DNA of 64,000 nucleotides from Lycocorax pyrrhopterus obiensis (lineage: Eukaryota; Chordata; Aves; Passeriformes; Paradisaeidae). Position numbers and translations under genes: made by a program. How positions within the stretch are numbered: position 1 is the stretch's first letter; every line of letters begins with the position of its first letter. Shown in pieces: positions 26,561 through 39,800 of this stretch. The notes beneath the pieces were generated by a model. That model saw only the letters and a list, made by a program, of their open reading frames with translations. It searched no databases and was not told the DNA's origin. Location: positions 35,872,633 to 35,936,632 of the forward strand of contig JACSVZ010000007.1 in the NCBI GenBank assembly GCA_014706295.1, read 5' to 3'.

Positions 26561-29500
26561 GAGTTAATTCTCTAGTATTTGAATTATTACATGCCCTAAT
26601 ATCTTCCAAAAATGGTCCAGCTTAATATTTCCCTTGAATTCTAACTACCAACATGCAAAACATCAGCAAATGTCAAAATAGTTTAATGTTCTCTCAAGAA
26701 CAATGCTGCAGTAAAGACATGCCAGGTGGGATACTGCTATATTTAATTAACTCTGAACAACCCACAGTAGAAACAAATTCACCCACACAACAGAATAAAA
26801 TATGCTGTGTCTAATCAAAGCCTGCAGTATACACTCTCAATTTTCAGTTGTTCTGTGAAAAAAATCATTACAACTATATTTAATCACCATTGTACTTGAT
26901 ACTTACTGCAGTTTGGGTCAAATGTGTTTCATAGAGTATCAAATGAAAGTTACTTTAAAATACACAGTGAATAACAACCACAGAACCAACAAAGAAGAAA
27001 AATGTAGGTGAGCAGTCAAATCTAAAAATTTTACATATATTGCATCGTTAACTAAAATAGAGAAAAAATACAGATAAAAGGACACATGAATTACACATTT
27101 AAGTGCTCACTCTGTTATGGATTTAGTTATTAAAAATTGCTGTTTTACTAACCAAAAGTTAAAAGCAAAGAGAGCATCACTAGGATGGAACCCAGTAATC
27201 ATTCCTGTAAAAGCTCTTATCCTTGCTGATGAGAGAAACATTCTGGATATGAAACACAAAATACATGCAGCTTCAGAAAGGCTTATAGCTAGGATATTCA
27301 AATAATGATATTTCTAAAAAAAATAATTTGGGGAAGTATCAATTTTTAATTTCAAGATTGTTACAGATGGTAAATATCAGAGTTAAAACTTAATTATATT
27401 TCCACTCTGTTATTCACACATACAAAAACAATGTTTATTATTCGTCAACAACGTTAAAGGGAAAAGTTACTTTTTTTTTCATTTATGGTTTTATATGGCT
27501 GCTGCTTTTCAGTTATCCTCCATTCATCTTGTGCTAAGTGCTAGTAGAATGTCTATCATATGACATTTATGAATGCTGATTGCATTTGGTTAATTCTGAG
27601 ATCATAGCAACAGTCCACTTTGCAACGTACAACATCTTTTTTTAAATTAAAGATGCTTAATTGTGGGTAAGAATATAGAAATGCATGTAATCATTGATTA
27701 GAAATTATATGTTTACTGAGTCAGGTAATTTTTTTGTTTTCTAGTTATCTGATAATTTTTTTCTTCTGAACTTCTTTATTTATATTACCTAAAGTGTGGG
27801 TTCAACTTTGCAGGAAAGGTGAATATTTCAAACCAGTATGTAAAAGATTTTTCAGTCTAAACTGTTAGAAACTTCTGATATTTAGGTAGTTGATAGAGCA
27901 CAGCTAGGATGCTCACTAGTTGTTGGAGAATTTACATCAGCATCAAAATAGCAGATTGTACAGAAGTTAAAGCAATTAACTACAGTGGGACACACATAAA
28001 TTACAGTAGTTAGGCAACTAACCAAAGAACAGAACGTACATTTTGTCCTAAGGTGAATTTTTGACATGCATGTTGGGCATAAGCCTCAATAACGATGAAA
28101 AAAAAATAGAGCTTCCTTTTTAAAAAAATTAGGGAAATATTGCTTTGTTTTTACTGAATTTTTAGTAGATACTTTTTATATTTTCTATGCATCACATGCA
28201 TGACTAATGGAATGCTTTTGATTCTTAGATTTTAGTATTCTATTTAATCACACATTATAGTTAAACTAATTTCACAAATCCTTAGATCAATCTTCTACCA
28301 ATATGACAGGACCACAAATATCAGTGAAGATAACATATTTACTGCTTCCACGTGTTAACTGTTAACTGCATTTTGGAATGCAGGTTTTGTTACTTCTGTC
28401 TTACTTGACACATTAGAGGTTTTTCTAATGCTGTGTTTGGAGATATGCACTTTTACAGCACTTTGTGTTCTTCAAAAAGTATTTGGTAAAACACTTTAAT
28501 TTGAAATGGTGGACTGTAAATTAAGAGACGATGGTCACAATGGCAGCAAATGAAGAAAGTAGGATCAAAGAAAACACAGTCCTCTTGTTCAAGACATGAG
28601 CTTGAGATAGGTATTTCTTCACTAGAAAACAATCAGGCCTCTAAAAAAAGACTTGACTGCATGTCTTCTGCGTTACTAAAATAGGCATTGTTATGTATTT
28701 TGTTAAACCTCAGTGACAGTTTGATTTACTCAATGTACTTCATTTTACATGCATATGAATACATATTCATTTTTATATATATCTACACACACGAAGTCAT
28801 GTAAGTCACATCCCTAACCCATAAGAGAAGCTAACAAGATTGATCAAGAATGTAGAAAATTTGAGATAATATCCTTTATTAGAATCTGGCAGATGAATGC
28901 AAGTACATCACAAAGTGCAGAAAAAGCTCAGATGAGAGAAAGAGTAGTAAGAGGAGGTAAGGTCTGGAAAAATAAAAGACCTCAGTAAGAATATAAAGGC
29001 AACATTTCCTTCAGAAATATGAAAGGGAGTGGGAGGGACACATACTGAATTCAATTTAGTAAAATCGATGTGTTTCTCAGATCTGAGAAATAAATAAGGA
29101 ATAAGAATTAAAGTATGTATTAAATCAACAACGACCAAGTATTCAAGGAGACCAGAAATCCCACCTAAAGTATCCCTAGAACGAAAATGATTATGTGAAG
29201 GGCAAACTAGAAAACACTATCAAGAAACACTTTTTTGTAGTGAAGAGAGCCAAATAAAAACTGTGCAGCAAAAATTTGATTGAGAAGAATGCATTTTATT
29301 AGACTTGAGTGGGTAAGTATTTACATTCAGAAGAAAATCCAAAAGGCAGATACCACAACCACCATCATTCCTCTAGATTTTTTCAGAGACCACAACTATC
29401 ATCATTCCTCTAAATTATAAACTGAAAAAAAAATAAAATTGAGTTCTCAGAGGAGAATTCTAACTCATCTCTCTTCCAGACCACAAAATAAAACTCCATT

Positions 29501-30974
29501 CAAATAGTAAACATTTAGTGAGTTTTACAGACTTGATTGTATAGTATGGAGACTGTTATTGTTAGAAACTTCCCTGTATTATTTTTCATATTAAACACTG
29601 CTGAAAAACAACTTGCTAGACAGTTATTGAATTCAAAATTCTGATGCTACTGTCTTACACTGACCTGAGCAAAAGTACTGACCTACCTAGATCAATTCAC
29701 TTTGGGGGAACCACTGCAAACACTTCTTTAACAGGAAAACATAGGCTTGTTAGCAAAGGGAACATATGTGCTCCAGAAGAACTTCTACGCGTTCTTTTCA
29801 AAATTTGTACTCATAAGTAACCTATAGAAAAACAGATGGAAGATGGCAGGGATGGACTCCAGAACAAAAAAGAAACAACCAAAAGAAAAAAAATATTTTG
29901 TCTATTGTTCCATGGTGAATGTTGAAGACAGTTCCCAGGTGAAAAACTAATTGTCAGTTGTCTAGAAATAAAGTACCTACTCACCCAAAACACACTGCAA
30001 ATCTTTTCTGTACAGTGGGAACACCTGTGATTGAAGATGGGCTATTTTAAGATGGTGGATGTAATTGTTTTCAAACTGCAATTAGCTTGTCCAATATAAG
30101 CCATAATTCTCAATCTACTGCGTTTAGGGTTTGGTTTTTTTTTTTTAAAGGATAAAGATGAGAAAAAGTAACCTTTAAGTAAACTCAAAGTAAATGTTGA
30201 AAAATTATGAATGTGGAAAAAACCCCAGTTATTTAATGTTTTTGAAAATAAAAAATTAATTGGAATTTAAATAATATATTATACATTGGCACAGTGAAAT
30301 ATCCTTTTGCTCACACTTTGATTATGAGAAATTTAGTTGTGGTTATGCATTGTGGTGCAGGAATGTAGAAAGTCACTGCTGACATTCTTTCGCATTTCCC
30401 TGAGATGGAGCCTGGCAATCAATGCAAGTTGGTAAGTGTGCCTTTTTCACAAGATAATATTCTCCTTAAAAACTGCCTCCATATCAAAAACTCAAATGAG
30501 TGTATTGTCTTCCAGACTCGTGGCAGGCAAGTCAAAGGCAGGTCATCGAATCCAAATTATTTAAAGTTTATGAGAGGCCCAATCAGGTTAACGCTCAAAA
30601 CAAGTATGGTGTGATCAGAGTGAAGGACTCCGTAGGACTCCTAAGGTTCATAGCTATTCAGGCTTTGACACACAAGATGGAATAATAAATTTTTATTGTT
30701 TATAAAACATAGGTCAGTGAAACCAGATATAAAAATCAATGTTTCTTGAGCTTGGGCATGAGCTGTAAACCTTGAGAAACCTATAGCTGGAGACTTTTTG
30801 AAGATCGACATCTCAGTTCCAATTATTTAGAAATCTTAGAGTCTTAAACTGAAGAAAAATGCACGTAGTTTCTAAAGAAAAAAGGGAATGATAGTGTTGA
30901 TGAACTTAGGTTCTCACACGCAAACTCGTAATATCTTGAATGTTGTTTAATTAGACATACATTTTTGTCATATG
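26561..30974. other. AT-rich gene-free stretch
   Basis: No gene seen. Overlapping frames on opposite strands at 27107-27305 and frames at 28908-29138 and 30405-30685 carry no recognisable domain. A diverged tandem duplication with a period of 47 bp lies at 29352-29424. The rest is AT-rich with short A or T runs. Confidence 0.65.
29352..29424. repeat. Two-copy tandem repeat, period 47
   Basis: The word ACCACAACCACCATCATTCC recurs 47 bp later as ACCACAACTATCATCATTCC, each followed by TCTA(G/A)A. The second unit is incomplete. It looks like a small, old tandem duplication. Confidence 0.7.
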
Positions 30975-31241
30975 TTGGGCGTCAGAAGAAACAAAAATTC
31001 TGTTAAGCTGGACCAGAGGAAGTTCAGGCTAGCCATTAGAAAAAAATTCTTTACAGAAAGAGTAGTTGGGCATTGGAACGGCCTGCCCAGGGAGGCGGTG
31101 GAGTCACCATCCCTGGAGGAGTTTAAAAAAAGACTGGATGTGGCACTTAGTGCCGTGGTTTAGTTGATAAGGTGGTGTTAGGTCATAGGTTGGACTTGAT
31201 GATCTGCAAGGTCTTTTCCAACCTATCTGATTCTGTGAAAT
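30975..31241 (+). mobile_element. CR1 LINE, 5'-truncated, different subfamily
   Basis: A plus-strand CR1 3' end. The frame 30972-31163 covers the ORF2 C-terminus: KLDQRKFRLAIRKKFFTERV, then VGHWNGLPREAVESPSLEEF and KKRLDVALSAVV before the stop at 31161. The 3' untranslated part (31164-31241) holds the TTGATAAGG word, the GGTTGGACTTGATGATCTGC block and the stem partner TTCCAACC. It ends in one ATTCTGTG unit. The C-terminal sequence and 3' part differ from the copies at 7685 and 26053, so it is another CR1 subfamily. The open frame and near-intact 3' stem suggest it is younger than the copy at 19005. Confidence 0.93.
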
Positions 31242-34200
31242 AAGAACACAGCAAAAACATAGATGAACCATCGCTTGACATAATAAATTTGTATAGTTAA
31301 TTTTCATATCCACATATTGTTCATTAAAACTATTTCTAGCAGGAGGCATTTCAAAGTCTAATGGAAAAGCAACCTGATTTAATGCCAAGCTTTCAGTACT
31401 ATTTCCCCTAAAGTTGCAGTCTGATTCAGCTGACTGCCTGAATGAACATATTCCTTATTCCCTCTGAGCAAGTGACCTGTGTCTAATAGCAATGTTATTA
31501 GCCAAAGAGCCTACTTGATGTAGAGTGCTATGTGTTCTACTTTTCTAGCCTAAATCTTTGTATTTTTTCTCCTCTGCAGTACTCCCTTTGTCAAGCAGAA
31601 CAAATCTAGAGTAGTATGATATTTAGTGACTTTTATCACATGCTTGGAACTGGGAAGGTGAACATCTTTCAATCCTTCATACAGCAAAAATATCCCAGAA
31701 TCAAAGCAGTTTATCTTGGTTGAAGAGCATGCCAAAATATCTGAGGTTATAAAACTCCGAGGCAATAGGTGAATGTGGGCAGCTGAAATACCCATATAAC
31801 TCAGTATCTGAGAATTAAGCACTGTAGATGTTTTAAAATAAATGCCATTTTGAAATCAATGGCTCCTGACATTTCACCATTCTAGTGGTGATTTTTAAAT
31901 GTCCTTTGTTCTAGAGTGCTATTTCCATTTCTATAATTTGATGCATTTACACATGTTTAAATGACAGCTGTCCATTTTTCGGGGGGAGCCTAGGCGTAGA
32001 AAATGGGCTCCTTTCAGCTCGTCATACAGCTTGCCACTATATTATCACCATTTGATAAGAAATGCAAGATACCTAAACCACTTCTGCTAGTAAGTGTTAT
32101 TATCTGTTTTTCTGAACAGACTGAAAGGTCTTACACAAGATTTTCCTGATATTCCTAAACTTGCAATTGGGCGAATTTCTGTTGATTTTGTCCAATACAT
32201 TATTGAGTGTCCTAAACAAGAACAGAAAGTTGCAATTTCATTTTATTACAAAGTGATTAACCAGAAAAAAAACAAAATAAACCAAAACTCCAGGTTCTGC
32301 AAGCAAAACATAAACAGGATTTTAATATTTCTTTTTTATAATTATCTAGCATTTTAATGCTAATGAAACAAGTTATAGTGACATTTTTTCTCATGGGAAA
32401 TCAAAATATCATATTATCATCCAAATCACGAAAAACCTTCAATTTTTTGAACCTGAGCATTGTTCAGTATTTAATGAAAATTTTACCTAACTTCATCCCT
32501 GTTGACATACCATGTGTATGCACCGGCTTTCCTTCTTATCATTTGTATGTACAGTTATCCAAATTTCACAGTTCATGCAAGTATAAAACAGGCAAGTTTT
32601 TTCATATTCGTATTTGTATATTAAAAGCTTGTTAATAACATAATTTTTATACCTTTTTTACATACTAACCTGTGGAATATGATTTCTCTATAACATTTTT
32701 TAAAATAAATTCATGTATTTTAAGCTACGGTACTAGACCATGAAGAAGACCTGAAGTTTTTACTAATTTCATTGTACTACTGTATTCACAATGACCTATA
32801 CATTTAGCATCAAAGTAAGAATCCAGATTAGTTGTGTTATTTGTTATCTTCATTTTCAGACAAACAGGGCAAAAATTGTTCATGTACTTAATCAAATAAG
32901 ACTTAGATATGTTCTCTGGAAATTAATTTTTGAAGTGAATTATTAGAGATAATTAATTCTCCTTTCTCAAAAAAAACCCCACAACTAGATTCTAGAGTTG
33001 TGAAATGTTTTGTTTCATCAAACTAATATTCCAGGTACCAAAAGAGGAATCTGTCAGGCAACACCAAGAGTTAAGCTGGAACTTGGAAAGTCTCTCAGTC
33101 TTATAAACAAACCTCATTTCTGTTATTTTATTTACAAAGTATCGGATGTATTTTTCTCTCAGCCATGCAAAAGCTAGATGTGCCAGCGAAGTAATCTATT
33201 TTGTTGAGCTTAAAAGAGAGAAATCCTAGTGTTCAAAATCTAAACATAGAGAACTATCACAGAAATATTTTTGCTGAAGGAAACAAATTTTGACTGTTTA
33301 GGAGTACTTTTGGAATCAACCTCAGGATTCATACCCTGGTGAAAGTGTCTGTAAGAACATGAATGCCCTTGCTAAAGTCATAATATCTGGTTCAAATAAG
33401 ATTAATCCACAGGAAAATAGTTATGATATATTCAAGCTCTAAACAAAGAACTTCCTTTACGTAACAAGATCTCCAGATAGTCTTAAGGTGATTCAGTAAC
33501 AAAAGACAACAAAATAAAATTAAATGCCTTCCACAGAAGGTCTTTTATGCTTAATGCTGCAAGGTCTTCTTATCCTTAATGACTCCACAGGATTTTGAAT
33601 CCAACATTATCACAATGATCTATATCAGCAGTGGAGTTTTATGAATTGTAGTTATTTAACAATATATCTTGGTAGATATTACTATATCTATACATTTTTA
33701 CTGTAATACAAAAGTCTCTGTCATCTATGTAACTTACCTTCATGATCTAAATGTCTTATCAGACTTTGAAAATTCTCTTCCTTGGAAGAAAAATAAATCA
33801 GAAAGAACTTTACTGTATATGAAGTCTGCATGTTTTGGGTAAGATGTGTGAGAACTTCTCTGCTCCCATATTCAAATTTCCCTTTGTTCAACATAAAATA
33901 TATATGTTTAGGTGCATGATTTCAGAGGGTATTGGACAAAACAGTGCTCTTTCACTGGGGTTGCCTTAGTGTCCCTTTAGTAATATCTGTTTATATAATT
34001 TACATTTAGAAAGAATTCATCATTTCTCAGAGGTCTTTACTTCCCTCTACAGCTCACTGAAACATAAGTCTCTCCAATCTCTCCCCACTTATCCTTTAGT
34101 CAGGTAAAACAACAAGAATTTTGCCTGAGAATATTTCAGGAACTGGCTTAATAACCGAAAGCTAAACCAGGAGAAGGTAGTTCACCCTTGCTATTTTTGT

Positions 34201-36752
34201 GTGCCCATCCTCCCTAGTTTAAATAAAAGCATTAAAGAATATGTAAACATTTAAATTTTAGAAGCAATTACAGTGTATTCTGTATGTTTCCATGGTTTTT
34301 AAAAACATGATATATTTGTTGCCTGAGAATTTTGTCAAGAGCACATTTATAAGAAACAGAGCAGTCATTAATCTAGAGCTGTGTAACTGCAGAAATGAAT
34401 CTATTTATGTATTTGCATGTCACTGCTGTCACCTTGCAAATGTCTGAATCATTGACGCAGGCATTTAAACTGACAAACGATAAAAATGAGGCAGAAAGTG
34501 CAAATCAAATTTAGAACAGGAATAAAATACATGTAGAAATGTTTCTCTTTCAGACCTTACTAGAATCAAAGGATTTTACATTCATGAAATTTGTATCAAG
34601 CAAGTTTTACAAACAACTGATCTCCTGTAGCATTCGCAAAACTCTTTGGAATTAGCATCCAAAATACAGTCTGTAAGAGACTAAAAGCAGAAAAGTCTTT
34701 GAAGAGTTTTGAGTGTAGAAATTTCTCCCCTGTAAAGAGGCTCAGCCAGTTTCTAGGCAACGTAGCTCTTCTAAATCCCTTTCATGCTCTTTATAGTATC
34801 CCATCCAGTGACCCTGCTAGAAGAGACTGGTTAGAGCAGCCACAGGCAGCACAATCATTTCTGCCTGCCAGGCTTCTTTGTTATTCAATGTTTTTGCAGG
34901 ATGTCTGCTGTATAACCTAACAAGCCCCCACAGGAGACAAAATCTTAGTTGATTCCCCTGGCAGCCAATCACTCTGCTACCACTACAGAGAGCGACTTAC
35001 TGGCAACTGGCTGCGTCTCTTTCACACCACTGCTTGCATTTGCGTGCACACACGCAGACCCTGACAGAGACCAGACACCCTGATCTTCTCTTTGAACCTC
35101 TTCCTGGTTTACTCTCATTACTAGGGGATTCAGCTGATAGCACTGTCTGGCTATAACTGTCGGTAGGGTGCCTAATCTACGAAGATAAAGACAGAAATTG
35201 TGCTTTAATTAATTTCTTATTGCAATTCACCAGGCCTGTTGACACCTGTGAAGTTGCTTTGGTCACTATAGTGGCTCTGCAGAAATGATGTTATTTTATA
35301 AACACAATCTGTTGCATAACTGAAAATTTGATTTATGGCATGCATCAATCCTACCTAATGGCCTTACTAGTATATTGTAAACCCTTGACAAGCAATTATA
35401 TGTTTATGAAAACACTTGTTGCTTATAATTATAATCCTGCTAATTTCCTCATTCCCAAAAGCAGCATTAGTATTTGCTAATGAGCTGCAGATTAATTCAC
35501 ACTGAATTAGTCTCTACCCCCAGTCTGCCCCCTGCGCATACTAGATGGCACTAATTTTGCTTTGGGGATCTTAAAAGCATTTATTGTTTGAGAGTAGATA
35601 CAAATGGCCTGTTCTATTACTTAAGACTTCGGTTTACTTTAATTTCAATTCATTTATTCAACAATATTCTGAATTTGAGCTGAGAGATAATGCATTATAA
35701 AAGAAATACAGACAAATTATACAGATCAATACAAATAAATTGAACACATAATACAGTAAGAGTAGCTCAAGGTGGTGCCATTTTCTCTGGGGCATCTAAT
35801 GATATGAAGCTGGTAAACTGAAACAAGCTTGAGGGTCTGAGTTCAGTCCCTAATGGTTTAATGGCCACAGCATTTAAGTACCAAACACAACATTAAACAT
35901 TTTCTCACATAAGACTAATTTTGTACTTGGTGATTTCATTCACCTCTGCAATCTTTTTAAAAATTGAATTATGTTAACAGTGATCCTCCTTTTCCTTTGC
36001 ATTTAACCCCCCTGCTTTCCCTTTTCATCTAAATCTGTGTAGTATCTGACCTAACTATAAGTGACTAGGATTCACTACCTAAGTTATATAAACCACTCTC
36101 AGAATTCATTATTTAAAACAACAGATTATTGCTTCCAAACTTGGTATCAGCTGCCAACCTCACACTATAATCCTTGATTCACGCTGCATGAAACCTTTCA
36201 TTCTCTGCCAGCAGCTGCTTGCTAAGCTATTCCTGCCCTCCCTTTCTTTCCTTGGCAGATGATGTCTCAAAAAAAGTACTAACTGGAATGAGTGCTAGAT
36301 GCAGGTGTACCAAATGGGGCAAGCAGAGACTCGGAGGACTGAGACGGGATGAAGTTCTTCATCCTGTGTGGTGTTACTTTTACATAACATAATGAAGGTA
36401 ACCTACATACTGCTTCGATGAAAGCATTAGGTATGTTGACACCCTCTCCTCCCGTTTGATACTGGTTGGTTTTTAAATCAGACATGCTTTTTTGCTGTTT
36501 GGTTCCATTAATTAATTAAAGGTGGACTAAATGTGCTTTTAAAATACACAAATACATAAATTGTGAGCTTATTGTAACCCTGAGAGAATTCACATATATT
36601 CTACTAAATGAAAATAATTAAACAAAAACATTTGTCTTAGTGATTCCTAATTCTGGTTCTTCCATGGTAAACCTGAAATTCAAGTCATAGTATGACTGGG
36701 GCTTTTTCTTGAGCAATTACTAGACTAAGACTTCAAGAATTTGGCCCACAAG

Positions 36753-36807
36753 GGCCAGATTTTCAAAACTTTCCCTTACAACCCAGATGAAGAGGCCAGA
36801 TTTTCAA
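36753..36807. repeat. Repeated GGCCAGATTTTCAA word
   Basis: The 14-base word GGCCAGATTTTCAA occurs at 36753-36766 and again at 36794-36807, 41 bp apart. I recall similar words in old amniote interspersed repeats, so this may be a trace of one, but no longer similarity could be traced. Confidence 0.45.
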
Positions 36808-39800
36808 GTGCTCTCTATGCAGTAGAATGATAAGTACTGAATTCTTCTGAAAATGAAGCTGCTATACAGAAACTTCAAAAAGTGTATTAAGAATAAGGGG
36901 GCAGAAGACTGTTCATTAGTGTCTTTGTTATAATTCAGGTATCAGGTGTTAAATTTCATGGTTTAGTTATTTTTACATCATGAAATTGAATGATTTGATG
37001 ATATTCACATCTGCCAAGAGGAAAAAAAAATAGTTCTTACTATTCAGATATCTTATAGCTCAAGAATATGATAGCCATAACCTTTCTATTAGATTGTTTT
37101 TAACCTTAAATTTATAAAATTTCTGAATTTTAAGTTTGCTTGGACTATCATAAAATTTAATTATTGTTGTCTGATATAATTTTGTTGTATTTTTGTGCTC
37201 TACCTCTGAAATGATCCAGAGAGTACTTGTTAATATATTTTAATGGGAAACATAATAATTTACTATATGCTGGTCCGAAATGTCATCCATCCTGACAGAT
37301 TTAGATTCTTTGGACCTACACTTTTTACTTGAAATGACTTCTTATGTAGAAACAAAGGATTATCACAAGGTGTATTGACATATGTTTATGTTTAAACAAA
37401 AACAGCTGTACAATGCTACTCATTGACAGTGACATATTTTGTGAAAAAAAAATCTATAAACATCATTAAACGTTCAAAACATTCTGAAAAGTTATTCTTG
37501 TGAAACTTTTAAGCATTTTGAAATTCACATAAACTATTAAAAAGATTCATCACTTAAATTGAATCTTAAATAAGTCAAGATCCAATCAAATGGATTGGAT
37601 TTTTATATTATAAAAATATAATTTAACCTACAGGTAAATGCCAAAGAAAAATATTAATTAACATTTTTAGCTACATTGGAGATGTACCAAAACCCACAAA
37701 TATATGTCTCTGGTATCAGCCCTTTCGCATAATTCTGTAACTGAACTTCTGAGGGGTGAGATATTTATTTTGACTTTCCGAAAACTTGTAGTAGAAAAAA
37801 TAATTTTCACATTTTTTCCATTACGGTGTACTAGGGAATATCAAAGTGATTGGGAAAAGGGGCCTAAAATAATCACACAAATTCATATAAATATCTGGAA
37901 TACATCGCCGCTGTTATAGTGGTTGGTTTTGTTGCTTTGTTTTTGTTCAGATTTTTTTTTTTAATGAAATCAGGGAAAAATTAAAATAAACAAAAATTTG
38001 GATCTTTGTAGGAGAGTTATCTTTCTCTGTAACCACTGACAGAGATGCTACTGCATCTGGGAAAAATGTGCGAGGCATCTTGTATGTAAGCTGAGCTACC
38101 TATCTTTGCAGCATATGGTTCTGATGGGGTTGCTTTACCCTCAGTGAATTTCTGTTAAGTGGTTTTGCCTGCAGTGAGTATAAGCACCCTCACGGTGCAG
38201 GAGGTGAAGATTTTACTATGCGCCTGAAATTTGAAAGAGGTGAGTCATCATGCTTCGCAGGTTTTTATGGCATAGCTGCTCAGTGGCAAGTGTATGGAAA
38301 GAGCGCAAAGAATGGTGCTGAAGTGTTGCAGATTTTCTGGATTTACATACAAGAAAACAAAGGGAAAAAAAAGTTCGAGTTACTGCCAGTTATTTGAAGG
38401 GGAAAATTCAGGAGGAACTCTGATGAATAAGTTAGTAAATTCATAGAATTCTCTCAATCCTCAGAGGAGGATGCTGTAACCCTAATTATATAAAACTCTG
38501 AAATTTTGATAGAATTGTTTTTCTTTCCCAAGATTCAGGGTGTTAGGCTATGAAGTAGAAGTCATACCCATAGTTGTTTTAAGGTCACTGAATAACACCA
38601 AGACTCTAACCAGTAGTTACATAGGTACCAATTTACACTGGACAATTATTAATTCAACTTTCCCTTTTACAGATGTGAACACAGACTGCTCTTATCTATA
38701 GATAAATATTCAACAGTTTTCCTATTTTATCTATTTTAACTTAAGGACTTGGACTAGTTTTGGACTGAAAACTACTATATGTATCTGGAAAGAAAAAACA
38801 TGTTCTGGCTTCCCAAGGAAAAAATTGTACTGATTTGGTGTATCCATTGTTATTAATTTTGGTGTTATTCCTTAGTTTATAGCTTATGGATGCTTTTGTT
38901 CAGAATGTCCTCTTTGGAAATCTCCTTAAACAAATTGTGTTTTAAGAAAATAAGAAGCAAATAAGCAAAGGATCAATGGGCATTTTTGCAGCTGCTCTGT
39001 ATCTCACTTTTCAAGGAGTAGTCAAATAAAAAACACTTTTCACCAGTGAACAAAAGACAGCAACACCTTATTTTGGTAGGTTCTTCAAATACAACGTAGA
39101 TTTACCAAAAAAGACTTATAAACATTTTAGTGAGTAGCATGATGTTGCTCAGAAGAGGAGGAGATTCTTTCATTTAGGGACAGCACAAGGAAATTGTAAT
39201 CACATTACACCGTTATAGGTATCTTTAAAAGGGCCTCCCAGTATTTCTGGCTACAGATTTCTCCTGAGAAGAACCAAGTTGGAAGTCTTTACCACAACAA
39301 TTAGACATGATGAATTCTAGTAATGACAAACTATTCTTCAAATTCATGGGTTATAATTAGTCAGTTGTGACTCACAAGACTAAGTGTAGCTACTAAATGT
39401 AACAAGTGACTCAGTCATTAGAGTGTCTCTGTTTGAGATGCCTTAATACCTAATAGTGTCTGCAGCCCTAAAGCAGATTTTTAGGTTTCTCCACAAAATA
39501 AACAGAAAACTTACAGAAGCCAACAATTTAAATGGAAAATTTTCTAGGATGGCCTCAAGGACTTAGCTCTTTGACTGCTTAGAAACTCAGAAGACTCAGC
39601 CTGGCCTCGCATTTTTTGTGTGGAGAACATCCTTATGCATGTCATCCCTCTAGCACATAACAATAGAAAAGAACTTCCTAGTATTGTATTTTACCCGCTA
39701 TCCAGTGGTTAGCAGGGCAAACTGAAAGGTGCAGCAACATACCTTTTAAAGTACCTCATCTATTTCCTTTTTGGAAAAGGCATTCTTAACAGGAGTTCTA

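Noticed and set aside
30535..30560. tRNA-like B-box word (GGTCATCGAATCC)
   Set aside because: No A-box at the right distance and no acceptor stem or cloverleaf could be formed.
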